Translations under genes and position numbers: made by a program
The notes under the pieces: generated by a model
Databases searched by the model: none
The model's input: the letters and a program-made list of their open reading frames with translations, nothing else
Told to the model about the DNA's origin: nothing
Assembly (NCBI RefSeq): GCF_043678055.1
Contig: NZ_JBHEQA010000002.1
Coordinates: 372,001-436,000, forward strand
DNA from: Spongiimicrobium salis
GTDB taxonomy: Bacteria; Bacteroidota; Bacteroidia; Flavobacteriales; Flavobacteriaceae
DNA: 64,000 bases
Direction of reading: 5' to 3'
Part shown: in pieces, positions 1-9,863 of the stretch
Position numbering within the stretch: the first letter of the stretch is position 1
How the letters are laid out: every line of letters begins with the position of its first letter

Positions 1-6
1 TACGGT

Positions 7-1281
7 CTATTTCAATTTTCCCAAAGATTTTGCAACTAATACAGAGACACAGCTGTCCCCTGAGATATTTACCACCGTTCTGCACATGTCCAAAGGACGG
101 TCAACAGACATGATCAACGCTAGGGCCACAGCAAGTTTGGTAGAGGGAAAGCCCACGGATTCCAAAACAATCACCAACATAATGATCCCTGCACTTGGTG
201 CAGCAGCGGCTCCAATGGAAGCTAAGGTGGCAGTAAGCACAATGGTCAACTGATCGGCAATATTTAGATCGTGCCCCATGACCTGACACACAAAAATGGC
301 AGCAATGGCTTGCATAAGACTTGTGGCGTCCATATTAATGGTAGCTCCTACGGGACAAACAAAACTGCTGATTTCCTTTTCTACGCCCAAGTTCTCTTCC
401 ACACATTTCATGGTCACAGGAAGCGTTGCCATACTGGAGCTTGTGGTCAAGGCCGTTAATTGTGCAGGTAAGATGCCCCTTATAAAATGAAATGGATTTC
501 GTTTTGTATACGCCATGACCAATAGCATATAGAATACTACCAATAGGAACATTCCAAACAAAAGTACGCCAGAATAGCTGAGCAATGCAACGAAAAGTTC
601 GCCACCGGTAGTTTCCACGATCAATGCAGCGATAAGCGCGACTACACCGTAGGGTGCAAAAAGCATGATTAGATCTACCGCCTTTAAAATGGCATCGTTG
701 GCAGCATCCACCAAACGTTTTACTGGAGACACTTTGGTGGCAGGCAAAATAAGCATACAAATACTAAAAAGTACCGTCACAAAAATGACTTGAAGCATAT
801 TGGAATTGCTATTCGCCGCTCCAAAGATGTTCTGTGGCACCAGATTTTCAATAAAATGAAGCGGGCCATTATCGCCCATATTTTGCTTCATTTCAATTTT
901 ATCGGTCATCATGGAGGTAGAGTCGGGAGACAGACTGGCCAGGGTTTCTGGACTAACATTGGAGCCTGGGGAAAATACATTCACTAAGAATAAGCCCAGC
1001 ACTACGGCAAATACCGTAGTAAATAGGTAGATGACAATGGTTCTCCCTCCAATTTTGGATAAAGAAGCCATATCCTTGAAATCAGTAATTCCCTTAGACA
1101 AAGACACAATGACCAGGGGTACGGCAATCAATTTCAATAACTTAATAAAAATGGTGCCAAAAGGTTTTATCCAATCTTTTACCAAGGCCACACCGGCGGG
1201 GAATTGTGCTGCAATTAGACCAATGATTACCCCCAAAATCATCCCAATGAGGATTTTCCAATGCAATGCTAATTTCTTCAT
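7..1281 (-). CDS. Dicarboxylate/amino acid:cation symporter (DAACS family)
   Basis: Inner-membrane secondary transporter predicted to import a dicarboxylate or acidic amino acid with Na+ or H+. The 424-residue length is usual for the family. The serine-rich re-entrant hairpin motif TSSSMATLP and the later NMDAT motif (normally NMDGT) are both present in the C-terminal half, among about eight hydrophobic segments. The start ATG at 1281 follows the usual short charged N-terminus (MKKLALHWK). It is divergent from the DUF2652 gene. Family assignment is secure; the substrate (glutamate, aspartate, succinate or serine/threonine) cannot be read from the sequence. Confidence 0.93.
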   Translation of the reverse strand: MKKLALHWKILIGMILGVIIGLIAAQFPAGVALVKDWIKPFGTIFIKLLKLIAVPLVIVSLSKGITDFKDMASLSKIGGRTIVIYLFTTVFAVVLGLFLVNVFSPGSNVSPETLASLSPDSTSMMTDKIEMKQNMGDNGPLHFIENLVPQNIFGAANSNSNMLQVIFVTVLFSICMLILPATKVSPVKRLVDAANDAILKAVDLIMLFAPYGVVALIAALIVETTGGELFVALLSYSGVLLFGMFLLVVFYMLLVMAYTKRNPFHFIRGILPAQLTALTTSSSMATLPVTMKCVEENLGVEKEISSFVCPVGATINMDATSLMQAIAAIFVCQVMGHDLNIADQLTIVLTATLASIGAAAAPSAGIIMLVIVLESVGFPSTKLAVALALIMSVDRPLDMCRTVVNISGDSCVSVLVAKSLGKLK

Positions 1282-1398
1282 AAATAAGGAATGCTATTTT
1301 AAAGCGACAAAAGATAGGAATAAAATACGCTTTGGATGTATTTTTAACTATAGAATACGCACGTACCATCGCGTTTCACTTTTAAGTACCTTTGTCCT

Positions 1399-2481
1399 AT
1401 GTCTAAATCATTACTTTTTATTCCTGACATTTCCGGATACACCAAGTTTATACAAACCACAGAGATCAATCATAGTCAACATGTAATTTCCGAATTGTTG
1501 GAAGTCTTGGTTAGTGCCAATATTTTGAATTTGAAGCTAGTGGAAATTGAAGGAGACGCCTTATTTTTTTATAAAGAAGGAGATGTCCCGTCCCAAGAAA
1601 ATCTGCTGGCACAAATAGAAGGGATGTTTACGGCTTTTCACAGTCATTTGGAATTGCTCAAAAAGAATAGGATATGTCCTTGTAATGCCTGTGCAACCGC
1701 ACCTGATTTGGAATTAAAAATTGTGGCCCATATTGGGGATTTGCAACATATTCAGGTTCAGGGGAATCGCAAACCTTTTGGAAAACATGTGATACAGGCA
1801 CATCGCTTGCTTAAAAATTCCGTGGATAGTCAAAACTATGCCTTAGTGAGCAAAGCCTTGGCCAGTGAGATAGGATTACCGATATATTATTACAGCAAAT
1901 TGTTTCGCTTTAGAGAGGGAGCGGATACCTATGATGACGAAGAGATCCCGTATATTTTTGCGGTTATTGATCAGGAAAAACTAAACCTTAAAGGCTTTGT
2001 GGAACCAAAAAAAGTAGGTTTTGATTTTCCACCTCAACTCATTCTTAAGGAACGCTTTGAGGTTTCGGCAGAAACCTTATTGGAGGCCATCACCAACTAT
2101 ACCACAAGGCATCACTGGGCCGATAATGTAGACAAATTTGAATACAATGAAAATGAAGTTACGCGCATTGGTACGGAACATATCTGTGTAATCAATGGCA
2201 AACATCTTAATTTCACGGCGATAAGCAAAGATGTTGAACCCGGAAAACTGGTTTATGGGGAATTGGCGACAAGTCACCCTATTTTTGATGAATTCAATAA
2301 TTTTTTCGTGATTACACCTTTATCGGGAACTTCCTGCGCCCTAGAAACCGAATTGTATTGGAAGGTAAAATCTCCTTTAAAAAGAATTATGCTGTTTCTT
2401 TTTCTCAAGAAAAAAATAGAAAAAACCTTTATGAGGAACTTGAAACAGCTGAAGCATTTTGTAGAAACCGAAGGCGTATGA
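1399..2481 (+). CDS. DUF2652 protein, nucleotidyl-cyclase-like N-terminus
   Basis: 360 residues, no signal peptide. The N-terminal part (about 1-200) opens with LLFIPDISGYTKF, resembling the start of class III nucleotidyl cyclase domains (phe-x-D-ϕ-x-G-phe/tyr-T), and has IEGDALFFY, which fits the second metal-binding region. A CxxC pair (residues about 95-98) follows. The C-terminal part (about 215-350) looks like an SRPBCC/START-type fold. Cyclase activity is not shown: typical substrate-specifying residues cannot be confirmed by eye. A TACCTTTG element lies only 4 bases before the ATG, so the mRNA may be leaderless or nearly so. Confidence 0.8.
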   Translation: MSKSLLFIPDISGYTKFIQTTEINHSQHVISELLEVLVSANILNLKLVEIEGDALFFYKEGDVPSQENLLAQIEGMFTAFHSHLELLKKNRICPCNACATAPDLELKIVAHIGDLQHIQVQGNRKPFGKHVIQAHRLLKNSVDSQNYALVSKALASEIGLPIYYYSKLFRFREGADTYDDEEIPYIFAVIDQEKLNLKGFVEPKKVGFDFPPQLILKERFEVSAETLLEAITNYTTRHHWADNVDKFEYNENEVTRIGTEHICVINGKHLNFTAISKDVEPGKLVYGELATSHPIFDEFNNFFVITPLSGTSCALETELYWKVKSPLKRIMLFLFLKKKIEKTFMRNLKQLKHFVETEGV

Positions 2482-2601
2482 TCCAATATTTCCAACAAAA
2501 CTGTTTAAAGCATAGATTTATATTTATATCAGAGGGGTACTTCTAGAGTCTACCAATTTTTCCTACCTTGTTACGGACTAATTTTATACCTAAAACACAT
2601 T

Positions 2602-5600
2602 ATGGAATACCTCAAAAAATCATTGCAGCTACTGTTGCTGCTGGGCAGTATATGCCTTATGCATGCCCAACAACTAAAATCGGAAAATTATAGCGGACTG
2701 GACTTTAGAAATTTAGGTCCGGCTTTGACCTCAGGAAGAATTGCCGATATCGCCATACATCCGGAAAATGAAAATATATGGTATGTGGCCGTGGGATCTG
2801 GGGGCGTATGGAAAACACAGAATGCGGGAACCACCTGGACCCCAATTTTTGATAAAGAAAATAGTTATTCCATAGGTTGTATTACCATTGATCCCACGAA
2901 TTCAAGAACACTTTGGGTAGGAACTGGAGAGAATGTAGGAGGGCGCCATATGGGGTTCGGTGATGGCATATATGTAAGTCATGATGATGGAAAAAGCTGG
3001 AAAAACATGGGATTGAAAAATTCCGAGCATATTTCCAAAATTATCGTACACCCCAACGACCCAAATACGCTTTGGGTAGCATCGCAAGGGCCTTTATGGA
3101 GTAAAGGGGGAGAACGTGGATTGTATAAATCCATTGACGGAGGAAACAGTTGGAGAAGAACCTTGGGGAACAATGAATGGACGGGCGCTACAGATTTGGT
3201 GATGGATCCCACAAATCCGGATATCTTATATGCGGCCACTTGGGATAGGCATAGAACGATTGCTGCATATATGGGCGGAGGACCAGGATCGGGTATCCAC
3301 AAAAGTACGGATGGCGGGGAGACTTGGACGGCCTTAAAAGAAGGTATTCCAAAGTCGAATTTGGGGAAAATAGGACTGGCAATATCTCCTTTTAACCCAA
3401 AGACCATCTATGCTGCTATTGAACTAGATCGCAAAAAAGGAGGCGTCTTTATGTCTACAAATCAGGGAGCTTCTTGGACCAAGCAGTCCAATGCCGTATC
3501 CGGAGGTACCGGACCCCATTATTATCAGGAATTATACGCTTCTCCCCATCAAGAGGGACGTCTGTATTTAATGAGCAATACGTCGCAGATATCAGATAAC
3601 CATGGGAAGAATTTTCGTTTCATGAACGAAGATAAAAAGCATGTGGATAGTCATGCAGTAGCCTTTAAAAAAGATGATCCCAATTATATTTTATTCGGAA
3701 CAGATGGTGGTTTGTATGAAACTTTTGATTTGACCAAAACATGGCGTTATATCCACAATCTGCCCTTGACGCAATACTATAAAATTGCGGTGGACGATTC
3801 GGCTCCTTTCTATAATGTATATGGGGGAACTCAGGATAATGGTTCCCACGGGGGGCCTTCCAGAACCTTGAGTGAGGCAGGAATTCGAAATTCGGATTGG
3901 TGGATTACCTTGGGGGCAGATGGACATCAATCGGCGATAGAACCCGGGAATCCGGATATTACCTATGGGGAATTTCAACAGGGATGGCTATGGAGAATAG
4001 ATCAAACGACCGGAGAAACGGTATTTATTCAACCACAACCGGCTGCAGGAGATCCCTATGAACGTTTTAACTGGGATGCCCCAATACTGGTAAGTCCCCA
4101 CAATCCTAAACGGCTCTATTTTGCTTCCTATCGCGTATGGAAATCAGAAAATAGAGGGGACGATTGGAGTGCCATTTCAAAAGACCTGACCAGAAACCAA
4201 GAACGTTTGTCCCTTTCTATTATGGGAAAACAACAAAGTTGGGACAATCCGTGGGATGTGGGAGCCATGTCTAACTACAATACCATTACTTCCTTAGCGG
4301 AATCTCCCAAGCAGGAAGGATTGCTTTATGCCGGCACCGATGACGGTATAATCCAAGTGACGGAAAATGGCGGAAATTCTTGGCGAAAATTTGAATTGGG
4401 GCGTATCAAAGGTGTTCCTTCTACGGCCTTTGTCAATGATGTACGTGCGGATCTTTTTAATGCCAATGTAGTATATGCTGCCTTGGACAATCATAAATAT
4501 GGAGATTATAAACCCTATCTTATTAAGAGTGTCGATAAAGGAAAATCATGGACTTTGATGAATGGGAATCTCCCTAAACGCCTTTTGACATGGCGCTTGG
4601 TACAAGATCATGAAAAAGAAGATCTACTCTTTGCCGCTACGGAGTTCGGGGTCTATTTTACCAATGATGGGGGCAAGAATTGGATACAACTTAAAGGAGG
4701 ATTGCCTACCATATCTATTCGGGATATCGCCATACAGCGCAGGGAAAATGATCTTGTCCTAGGATCTTTTGGAAGAGGTATTTATGTACTGGACGATATG
4801 AGTCCTATTCGTCAATTCAATGCCTCCATGTTAAATAGGGAAGCCACCTTATTCCATACAAAACCGGCCTATTGGTATATTCAGAAAGATGAAATTTATG
4901 GACAGGGCAATGCGGAGTATGCCGCAAAGAATCCCGATTTTGGAGCTATATTCACCTACTTCTTGCCCAAAAAAGTAAAGTCACTGAAGGAGGTACGTCA
5001 GGAAAGAGAGAAGAAATTAACCGAACAGAAAGCTTCCATTCCATTTCCGGGCTGGGAAGCCTTGGAAGCCGAAAAAAATCAAGATTCCGTATTGATTTTA
5101 TTGACGATTAAAGATAATAAGGGCAAGGTGGTCAATACGGTCAAAGGAACGAATAAGAAAGGTTTTAACCGAGTAAGTTGGGGATTGGATTATACCGATA
5201 GGAGTGGAGAATCTTTGCGCACAAATGCACAGTTGGGACGTTTTTCTGGAGGTGGTGCTTTGGCTACCCCCGGAACCTACACCATGACCCTTTCCAAGCA
5301 AGTTGATGGCAAAATAAGTGTTTTGGCAGAACCCCAGACCTTTGAAGTGAAACGCCTAAGAGAAGGAGCACTTAAAGGTGCTTCCTATGAGGATATTAAC
5401 GCGTTTAGGGAAGCTTTGGAGCAATATCAACAAGATGTAACGGCCGTAAACACCATATTGGATAAAAACCGCGCCAAAGTAATTACGATGCGCAGGGCAT
5501 TGTACAAGGCAACGAATCCTAAGGAGGGATTGTCCGACCAACTTCATACGGTTACCCAACAATTGCATGAATTGGATAAAATTATGAATGGGAGTGCTGT

Positions 5601-5850
5601 TAAAGGTGAAGTAGGGGAACGCAACCCTCCAGGGCCAGCTGATGGGGCTTTTGTAGGGGCCGTTGCATTGGGCAATACCTATGGTCCAACACCAAACCAC
5701 AAAAAGGCCTTTGAGCGAGCTAAAAAGCAACTGAATGCCTTTAAAGTACAATTAAAAGAAATCACCAATGTCGTATTGCCTTCCATTGAAAGAGATTTAA
5801 GAGCTTCTGGAGCCCCTTGGATAGAAGGCCAGGGATTCATTGATAACTGA
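2602..5850 (+). CDS. Large secreted Asp-box (BNR/VPS10-like) beta-propeller protein
   Basis: 1082 residues with an N-terminal signal peptide ending in MHAQQ. The first ~740 residues hold many Asp-box repeats of the S-x-D-x-G-x-x-W type (for example SHDDGKSW, SIDGGNSW, STDGGETW, STNQGASW, TENGGNSW, SVDKGKSW), consistent with sortilin/VPS10-like or sialidase-like propellers. The last ~300 residues are a separate region with an FnIII-like part and a charged helical tail. Often annotated as glycosyl hydrolase in Bacteroidota, but no sialidase active-site Arg triad was identified, so a binding or scaffolding role outside the inner membrane is as likely. It ends at a strong bidirectional terminator. 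Confidence 0.85.
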   Translation: MEYLKKSLQLLLLLGSICLMHAQQLKSENYSGLDFRNLGPALTSGRIADIAIHPENENIWYVAVGSGGVWKTQNAGTTWTPIFDKENSYSIGCITIDPTNSRTLWVGTGENVGGRHMGFGDGIYVSHDDGKSWKNMGLKNSEHISKIIVHPNDPNTLWVASQGPLWSKGGERGLYKSIDGGNSWRRTLGNNEWTGATDLVMDPTNPDILYAATWDRHRTIAAYMGGGPGSGIHKSTDGGETWTALKEGIPKSNLGKIGLAISPFNPKTIYAAIELDRKKGGVFMSTNQGASWTKQSNAVSGGTGPHYYQELYASPHQEGRLYLMSNTSQISDNHGKNFRFMNEDKKHVDSHAVAFKKDDPNYILFGTDGGLYETFDLTKTWRYIHNLPLTQYYKIAVDDSAPFYNVYGGTQDNGSHGGPSRTLSEAGIRNSDWWITLGADGHQSAIEPGNPDITYGEFQQGWLWRIDQTTGETVFIQPQPAAGDPYERFNWDAPILVSPHNPKRLYFASYRVWKSENRGDDWSAISKDLTRNQERLSLSIMGKQQSWDNPWDVGAMSNYNTITSLAESPKQEGLLYAGTDDGIIQVTENGGNSWRKFELGRIKGVPSTAFVNDVRADLFNANVVYAALDNHKYGDYKPYLIKSVDKGKSWTLMNGNLPKRLLTWRLVQDHEKEDLLFAATEFGVYFTNDGGKNWIQLKGGLPTISIRDIAIQRRENDLVLGSFGRGIYVLDDMSPIRQFNASMLNREATLFHTKPAYWYIQKDEIYGQGNAEYAAKNPDFGAIFTYFLPKKVKSLKEVRQEREKKLTEQKASIPFPGWEALEAEKNQDSVLILLTIKDNKGKVVNTVKGTNKKGFNRVSWGLDYTDRSGESLRTNAQLGRFSGGGALATPGTYTMTLSKQVDGKISVLAEPQTFEVKRLREGALKGASYEDINAFREALEQYQQDVTAVNTILDKNRAKVITMRRALYKATNPKEGLSDQLHTVTQQLHELDKIMNGSAVKGEVGERNPPGPADGAFVGAVALGNTYGPTPNHKKAFERAKKQLNAFKVQLKEITNVVLPSIERDLRASGAPWIEGQGFIDN

Positions 5851-5875
5851 TAAAAGTTGTTGCCGGGAATATAAA

Positions 5876-5911
5876 AAAGGGATTATAGCTACTATGAACT
5901 GTAATCCCTTT
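5876..5911. terminator. Bidirectional intrinsic terminator
   Basis: Inverted repeat AAAGGGATTATAG / CTGTAATCCCTTT with a 10-base loop, followed by TCTATTTTT on the plus side and preceded by an A-run on the other. It lies between two convergent genes (ends 5850 and 5931) and can serve both. Confidence 0.85.
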
Positions 5912-5930
5912 CTATTTTTATAGGGTAAGG

Positions 5931-6530
5931 TTACCTTTTTATAAAGATACCAAAGAGCTCAGAACCCGCTCTTTCGGGGATGGAATTGTAAGATTCTTCA
6001 AAAACTTTTACTTTAAATGAAGCTTTTAAATAGTTGAAGTAAAGCATTTTATCTCCGCCAAAGGGCCTTTTTTCCATATCTCCGGTCAATGGGATGTTAA
6101 ACCATAGGCCTACTAATTTTCCTTTTGGAAGCAACAACTTTGCCATGTGTTCCACATAGGCCATTCTATTGGCATCTGTTGGAACAAAAGAACAGAAAAA
6201 GGTTTGCTCAAAAATAAGGTCGTAATGACTATCATGGGTGAAAAAATCACCTAAAAGAATATGATCTTTAGGAAAGCTTGGATTACGTTCTTTAAAATCT
6301 TGAAGAGGCAAGGGGGAAATATCAAGAATAAATACATTGGAAAATCCATTTTGGTGTAGATACTCTGCTTCATACGCGTTTCCCGCACCTGGGATTAGAA
6401 TACGAAGGTGTTTATCTTTTAATTGATCAATATATGTTTTTAAAGGGGTAGAGGGATATCCAATATTCCAGCCAGTACGTGCTTCCTGATAACGTTGTGT
6501 CCAATAGGTTTCTTCTTTCGCGTTGCTCAT
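5931..6530 (-). CDS. TPMT-like SAM-dependent methyltransferase
   Basis: 199 residues, cytoplasmic. It begins with the TPMT-family pattern YWTQRYQEARTGWNIGYPS, then has the SAM-binding loop LIPGAGNAYEAEYL (motif I, residues about 45-58), the acidic residue of motif II in VFILDISP, and FEQTFFCSFVP, which matches the F-E-x-T-F-F-C motif of bacterial thiopurine-methyltransferase relatives. Members methylate thiols, thiocyanate, tellurite/selenite or halides; the substrate here is unknown. It lies just downstream of def on the same strand (32-base gap), so co-transcription is likely. Confidence 0.88.
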   Translation of the reverse strand: MSNAKEETYWTQRYQEARTGWNIGYPSTPLKTYIDQLKDKHLRILIPGAGNAYEAEYLHQNGFSNVFILDISPLPLQDFKERNPSFPKDHILLGDFFTHDSHYDLIFEQTFFCSFVPTDANRMAYVEHMAKLLLPKGKLVGLWFNIPLTGDMEKRPFGGDKMLYFNYLKASFKVKVFEESYNSIPERAGSELFGIFIKR

Positions 6531-6562
6531 AACCCACTATTGCTTATGGTGATTCCTATAGT

Positions 6563-7090
6563 TTACTGCCAATATTTTTGAAATTCCTCATAAAAAGTCA
6601 AGGTTTCCATGGACTCCATGCGATCGATAAGGAGAATACCATTGAGATGATCCAATTCATGTTGCGCTACAACGGCAGCAAAACCGGAAAGTTCCTGTGT
6701 ATACGGCCTGCCAGTCTCATCGTAGGCCTTCAGTTCAATGTGAGCATGTCGTCTTAATTTCCCTCTAATATTTGGAATGGACAAGCAACCTTCCCAACTG
6801 TCTTGCCATTGATCATCCAAAGGGGTAATACTTGGATTAATAGCGGTATACAAGGGGAAAGATTCTTTATTGGGATAGCGTACATTATCTTTCATTTCCA
6901 TTACAAAAACACGTTCCATGACAGCGACTTGAGGTGCTGCTATTCCAGCGCCACTTTCCATTCGCATGGTATGGATGAGGTTTTTCAGAAACTCCCGAAA
7001 TTCAGGAGTAGAAATCCGTGAAAGCGATACTTCTTTAGACAGCTCCCTGAGTTTGGGGTTGCCCATTTTTATCACGTCCAATTTAGGCAT
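6563..7090 (-). CDS. def: Peptide deformylase
   Basis: Removes the N-formyl group from nascent proteins. All three signature motifs are present: GAGIAAPQ (residues 47-54), EGCLSIP (100-106, metal-ligand Cys) and QHELDH (143-148, two His ligands and the catalytic Glu). The 175-residue length is normal. The middle insert between the first two motifs and the short C-terminus suggest a type III/type I-like variant, which I do not resolve. The DinB gene lies upstream on the same strand but a strong hairpin separates them. Confidence 0.97.
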   Translation of the reverse strand: MPKLDVIKMGNPKLRELSKEVSLSRISTPEFREFLKNLIHTMRMESGAGIAAPQVAVMERVFVMEMKDNVRYPNKESFPLYTAINPSITPLDDQWQDSWEGCLSIPNIRGKLRRHAHIELKAYDETGRPYTQELSGFAAVVAQHELDHLNGILLIDRMESMETLTFYEEFQKYWQ

Positions 7091-7118
7091 TGCATTAATT
7101 TTTAAATTAAAAGTATTA

Positions 7119-7152
7119 AAAAATCCCCATAGTAAGTACTATAAGGATTTTT
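7119..7152 (-). terminator. Intrinsic terminator after the DinB gene
   Basis: AAAAATCC and GGATTTTT form the outer stem and ATAGTA / TACTAT the inner stem around a two-base loop. The hairpin ends in a T-run in the leftward direction, 20 bases after the DinB stop and 29 bases before the def start. Confidence 0.75.
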
Positions 7153-7171
7153 CATAATGGGATATCTCTAG

Positions 7172-7669
7172 CTATATTAAACTCTCATCAGCAGAGGCCA
7201 CGTAGCTCGCAGGAACTTTTTGGTCGTTTAAACGTAAATATACGCCCAATTGTGCCCTGTGATGTACGGTATGGCTAATGATGAGGTTCCGTAAAGCCGC
7301 ATATTTTGGTGCTTCAATATAAACAGTTTCCCCGTTTTTCAGCGTCCAGGAATCTTCTAGGTTTTCAACAGCCAAGGCATCAATGGCATGCAGGGCATTG
7401 GCTACGTTTGCTTCAAAAGTGGTGATTACCTCGGCTTTCGTGGTCAATTTTTTTGGAGGGGCCTGGGTTGCAAAATCAAAACCTTCCATTCCGGTAATCG
7501 CAGGAACCCAACTAGGAATTTGAACCAAGTGATTGACTAAAGTTCCAAACTCCATGGATTTCTCATGAGGTCTATAACTGAATTTGTCATCATTCATGGA
7601 TTCAAAGAAGCGTTTTGTCGTATTCATTTCATTTTGAAAATCTACTCTAATACTTTCCTTTAATGTCAT
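7172..7669 (-). CDS. DinB family protein (cytoplasmic)
   Basis: 165 residues forming the expected DinB four-helix bundle. Candidate metal ligands are the His in LVNHLVQ (near residue 48) and the pair in ISHTVHHRAQLGVYLR (near 135-138). The family includes thiol-dependent transferases (YfiT, bacillithiol S-transferase, mycothiol maleylpyruvate isomerase) and many uncharacterised members, so only the fold is assigned. It is transcribed away from the LytTR pair and has its own terminator. Confidence 0.85.
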   Translation of the reverse strand: MTLKESIRVDFQNEMNTTKRFFESMNDDKFSYRPHEKSMEFGTLVNHLVQIPSWVPAITGMEGFDFATQAPPKKLTTKAEVITTFEANVANALHAIDALAVENLEDSWTLKNGETVYIEAPKYAALRNLIISHTVHHRAQLGVYLRLNDQKVPASYVASADESLI

Positions 7670-7810
7670 TGTAGTGTTTTTTTTGAAATTTGTGATTTTA
7701 GATTTTTAAGGTATTGCAGCTAGTATCCTAGCCATACGTAAACAGTGGGTCGTCTAAATGAGGAGGAGATTACAGTCTCACAACCGCAATACAATCAAAA
7801 AAAGTCAAAA

Positions 7811-8590
7811 TCACCTCCCTAAGGGACTTAAAAATTGTTTGAGCCAACTTGATCGTTCTTGACTTAGATAAATGGGGTTCTCTGAAATAGGGTGAAGTAG
7901 TAACTGTAACTGTCCTGGTTTATAGGGGACTAACTTTTCTATAGCTTCTATATTAACCAGATATTGTCTGTTTAAACGAATAAACCTTGTAGGGTTCAAT
8001 ACCTTTTGCAATTGGTTCAAGGACTCGTCCATGGGGTACGATTTTCCATCGAAGCATTGGGCAAAAACCAATTCATCCCTATAAAAATACGCAATATCCT
8101 GTGTTTTTACCGGATGCAAGCTGCGACCTGATTTCAAAAGAAAACGCTCGTTATAATTCGCTTCTTTATGGGTATTGATCGCTTGAAACAAGTTCATGTT
8201 TTTTAAAAACCAAGCTTCGGGATCTTGGGGTAACGTGGCTTTGAATTTGTCTAAGGCGTTATGTAACTCTTCTTGGGAAATGGGTTTTAATAAATAATCT
8301 ATTCCGGTTGTTTTGAACGCTTTAATGGCATATTGGTCATAGGCCGTGGTATAAATAATAGGACAAGTCAATTCTACTTCTTCCATAATATCAAAAGCAA
8401 GTCCATCGGAAAGATGTATATCCATAAAAATAAGATCTGGCGATGTATTATGCTGCAACCAAGCAATACTATCGGTTACCGTGGCCAAACTTGTGATAAT
8501 ATCAATGGGCTTGGGGTATTGGGCAATAAGGCCCATAATATGGTGGCGAGCGCTCTGCTCATCCTCTATGACTATAGCTTTAATACTCAT
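7811..8590 (-). CDS. LytTR-type response regulator
   Basis: 259 residues: receiver domain (about 1-120) with phospho-acceptor Asp57 in LIFMDIHLSDG, the conserved Lys in YLLKPI, and a LytTR DNA-binding domain (about 150-250) with HPVKTQDIAYFYRD and FIRLNRQYLVN. Its ATG overlaps the stop of the sensor-kinase gene by 4 bases (ATGA), so the two are translationally coupled. The regulated genes are not evident; genes on both sides are unrelated housekeeping-type functions. Confidence 0.93.
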   Translation of the reverse strand: MSIKAIVIEDEQSARHHIMGLIAQYPKPIDIITSLATVTDSIAWLQHNTSPDLIFMDIHLSDGLAFDIMEEVELTCPIIYTTAYDQYAIKAFKTTGIDYLLKPISQEELHNALDKFKATLPQDPEAWFLKNMNLFQAINTHKEANYNERFLLKSGRSLHPVKTQDIAYFYRDELVFAQCFDGKSYPMDESLNQLQKVLNPTRFIRLNRQYLVNIEAIEKLVPYKPGQLQLLLHPISENPIYLSQERSSWLKQFLSPLGR

Positions 8591-9630
8591 GGCGAACAGG
8601 ATATTAGGGGGATTGAAACACTAAAAGATGCTTTGTCATTTGCAATCACAACCTTTTTATCCGTAACAAAACGGTATCTTTTTTTAATGTTCTTTAAGCC
8701 TGTTTGGGAAGTAGGTTCCATACGCTTAGGGTTATTGTTATTGCTTATGGTCAATTGATGTTCATTTGCCGAAAAGGCAATGTCTAAAGGAAAGGAGGTA
8801 TCTATTCTATTGTGTTTTATAGCGTTTTCTATCAGCTGTTGAAGGACTAAGGGAGGGACACATTTTTTTTCAAAAATTTGCCCTCGAATAGTGTCCGTAA
8901 CCCGTAAGTCATCGCCGTAGCGTTGTTGGATAACTTCTAAATATTGTTTGGCCATATCGTACTCCTGACGAACGGGGATAAGTACCTTTTCATTGTTCTG
9001 TAAAATATAACGATGTACCGAAGCCATATTTTTAAGAAAACTTTTGGCATTGTGTGGGTTATCATCGATAAGGTAATAGAGTGTATTAAAATTATTGAAC
9101 ATAAAATGCGGGTCCAATTGGTTTCTCAATAGGGAAAGATTGGCATTGGCGATTTCTTTTTTAATTTGTTCGTTCTCAATATAGGAGGTATAGTACTGAT
9201 GCTTCCAGTACAGCGCAAACTGAATAAAAGCAAATATAATGGACATGGAAAACCCCATAAGGGCAGCAGTGACCATATGCGATAACATGGGAACCTCGCT
9301 GCCGTTGTAAAAATGATCTCCCCACTTAAATCCATAAAAAAGAACCGAATAACATAGGGTGCCGGCCAAAATGCTTCCCACTAAAACCAGGCTGTGCTGT
9401 AGAATGTTCTTGTTAAAAAAACCGGCATTATACAGCTTTCTCTGGAATCTATTTACGGTTTCCAAGGTGAGATAAGCCATCAAGAGTAATAGTAAACTAA
9501 AGATAAGATCAATTCCAGGGGATTCTTTAAATTTCGATACGACCCAAATAATGGTATACAATAATATGGCAATGATTGCGGCGATACCGATGCGCCAGTA
9601 TTGTGGTATTTTGGGTGTGATATTGGTCAT
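8587..9630 (-). CDS. LytS-like sensor histidine kinase
   Basis: 347 residues with four hydrophobic segments in the first 145, no large extracellular domain, then the His_kinase motif NQLDPHFMFNN (phospho-acceptor His near 175) and an HATPase with the N-box LIENAIKHN. The short periplasmic loops suggest that it senses a membrane-associated or intramembrane signal. Partner of the LytTR regulator encoded directly downstream. Confidence 0.92.
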   Translation of the reverse strand: MTNITPKIPQYWRIGIAAIIAILLYTIIWVVSKFKESPGIDLIFSLLLLLMAYLTLETVNRFQRKLYNAGFFNKNILQHSLVLVGSILAGTLCYSVLFYGFKWGDHFYNGSEVPMLSHMVTAALMGFSMSIIFAFIQFALYWKHQYYTSYIENEQIKKEIANANLSLLRNQLDPHFMFNNFNTLYYLIDDNPHNAKSFLKNMASVHRYILQNNEKVLIPVRQEYDMAKQYLEVIQQRYGDDLRVTDTIRGQIFEKKCVPPLVLQQLIENAIKHNRIDTSFPLDIAFSANEHQLTISNNNNPKRMEPTSQTGLKNIKKRYRFVTDKKVVIANDKASFSVSIPLISCSP

Positions 9631-9863
9631 AGCTTAGTGGTTCAGTTAACACAAACCACGATAAAAATAGGAATTTGAGGGAAATGACAAGAAGAAAACA
9701 AAGCATTCTATACCGTATTTTAGGGACTTTATAGGTCAATTATACGCATTGGGGCATCATTTATTTCTTCTTATGGCCTGCATATCAGCTTTGGGAAATT
9801 TAAGAAAGAAGCGCCTGAGAGAATCGGATATCTTTGGAAATAACAACCGAAACCGAATTTATC

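Noticed and set aside
335..760. 141-codon frame within the symporter gene
   Set aside because: Overlaps a well-supported gene on the same strand in another frame and has a Cys/His/Arg-rich composition typical of a shadow frame.
2602..5850. Sialidase
   Set aside because: Asp boxes alone do not prove it, and the Arg triad and the Asp/Tyr/Glu catalytic set were not found.
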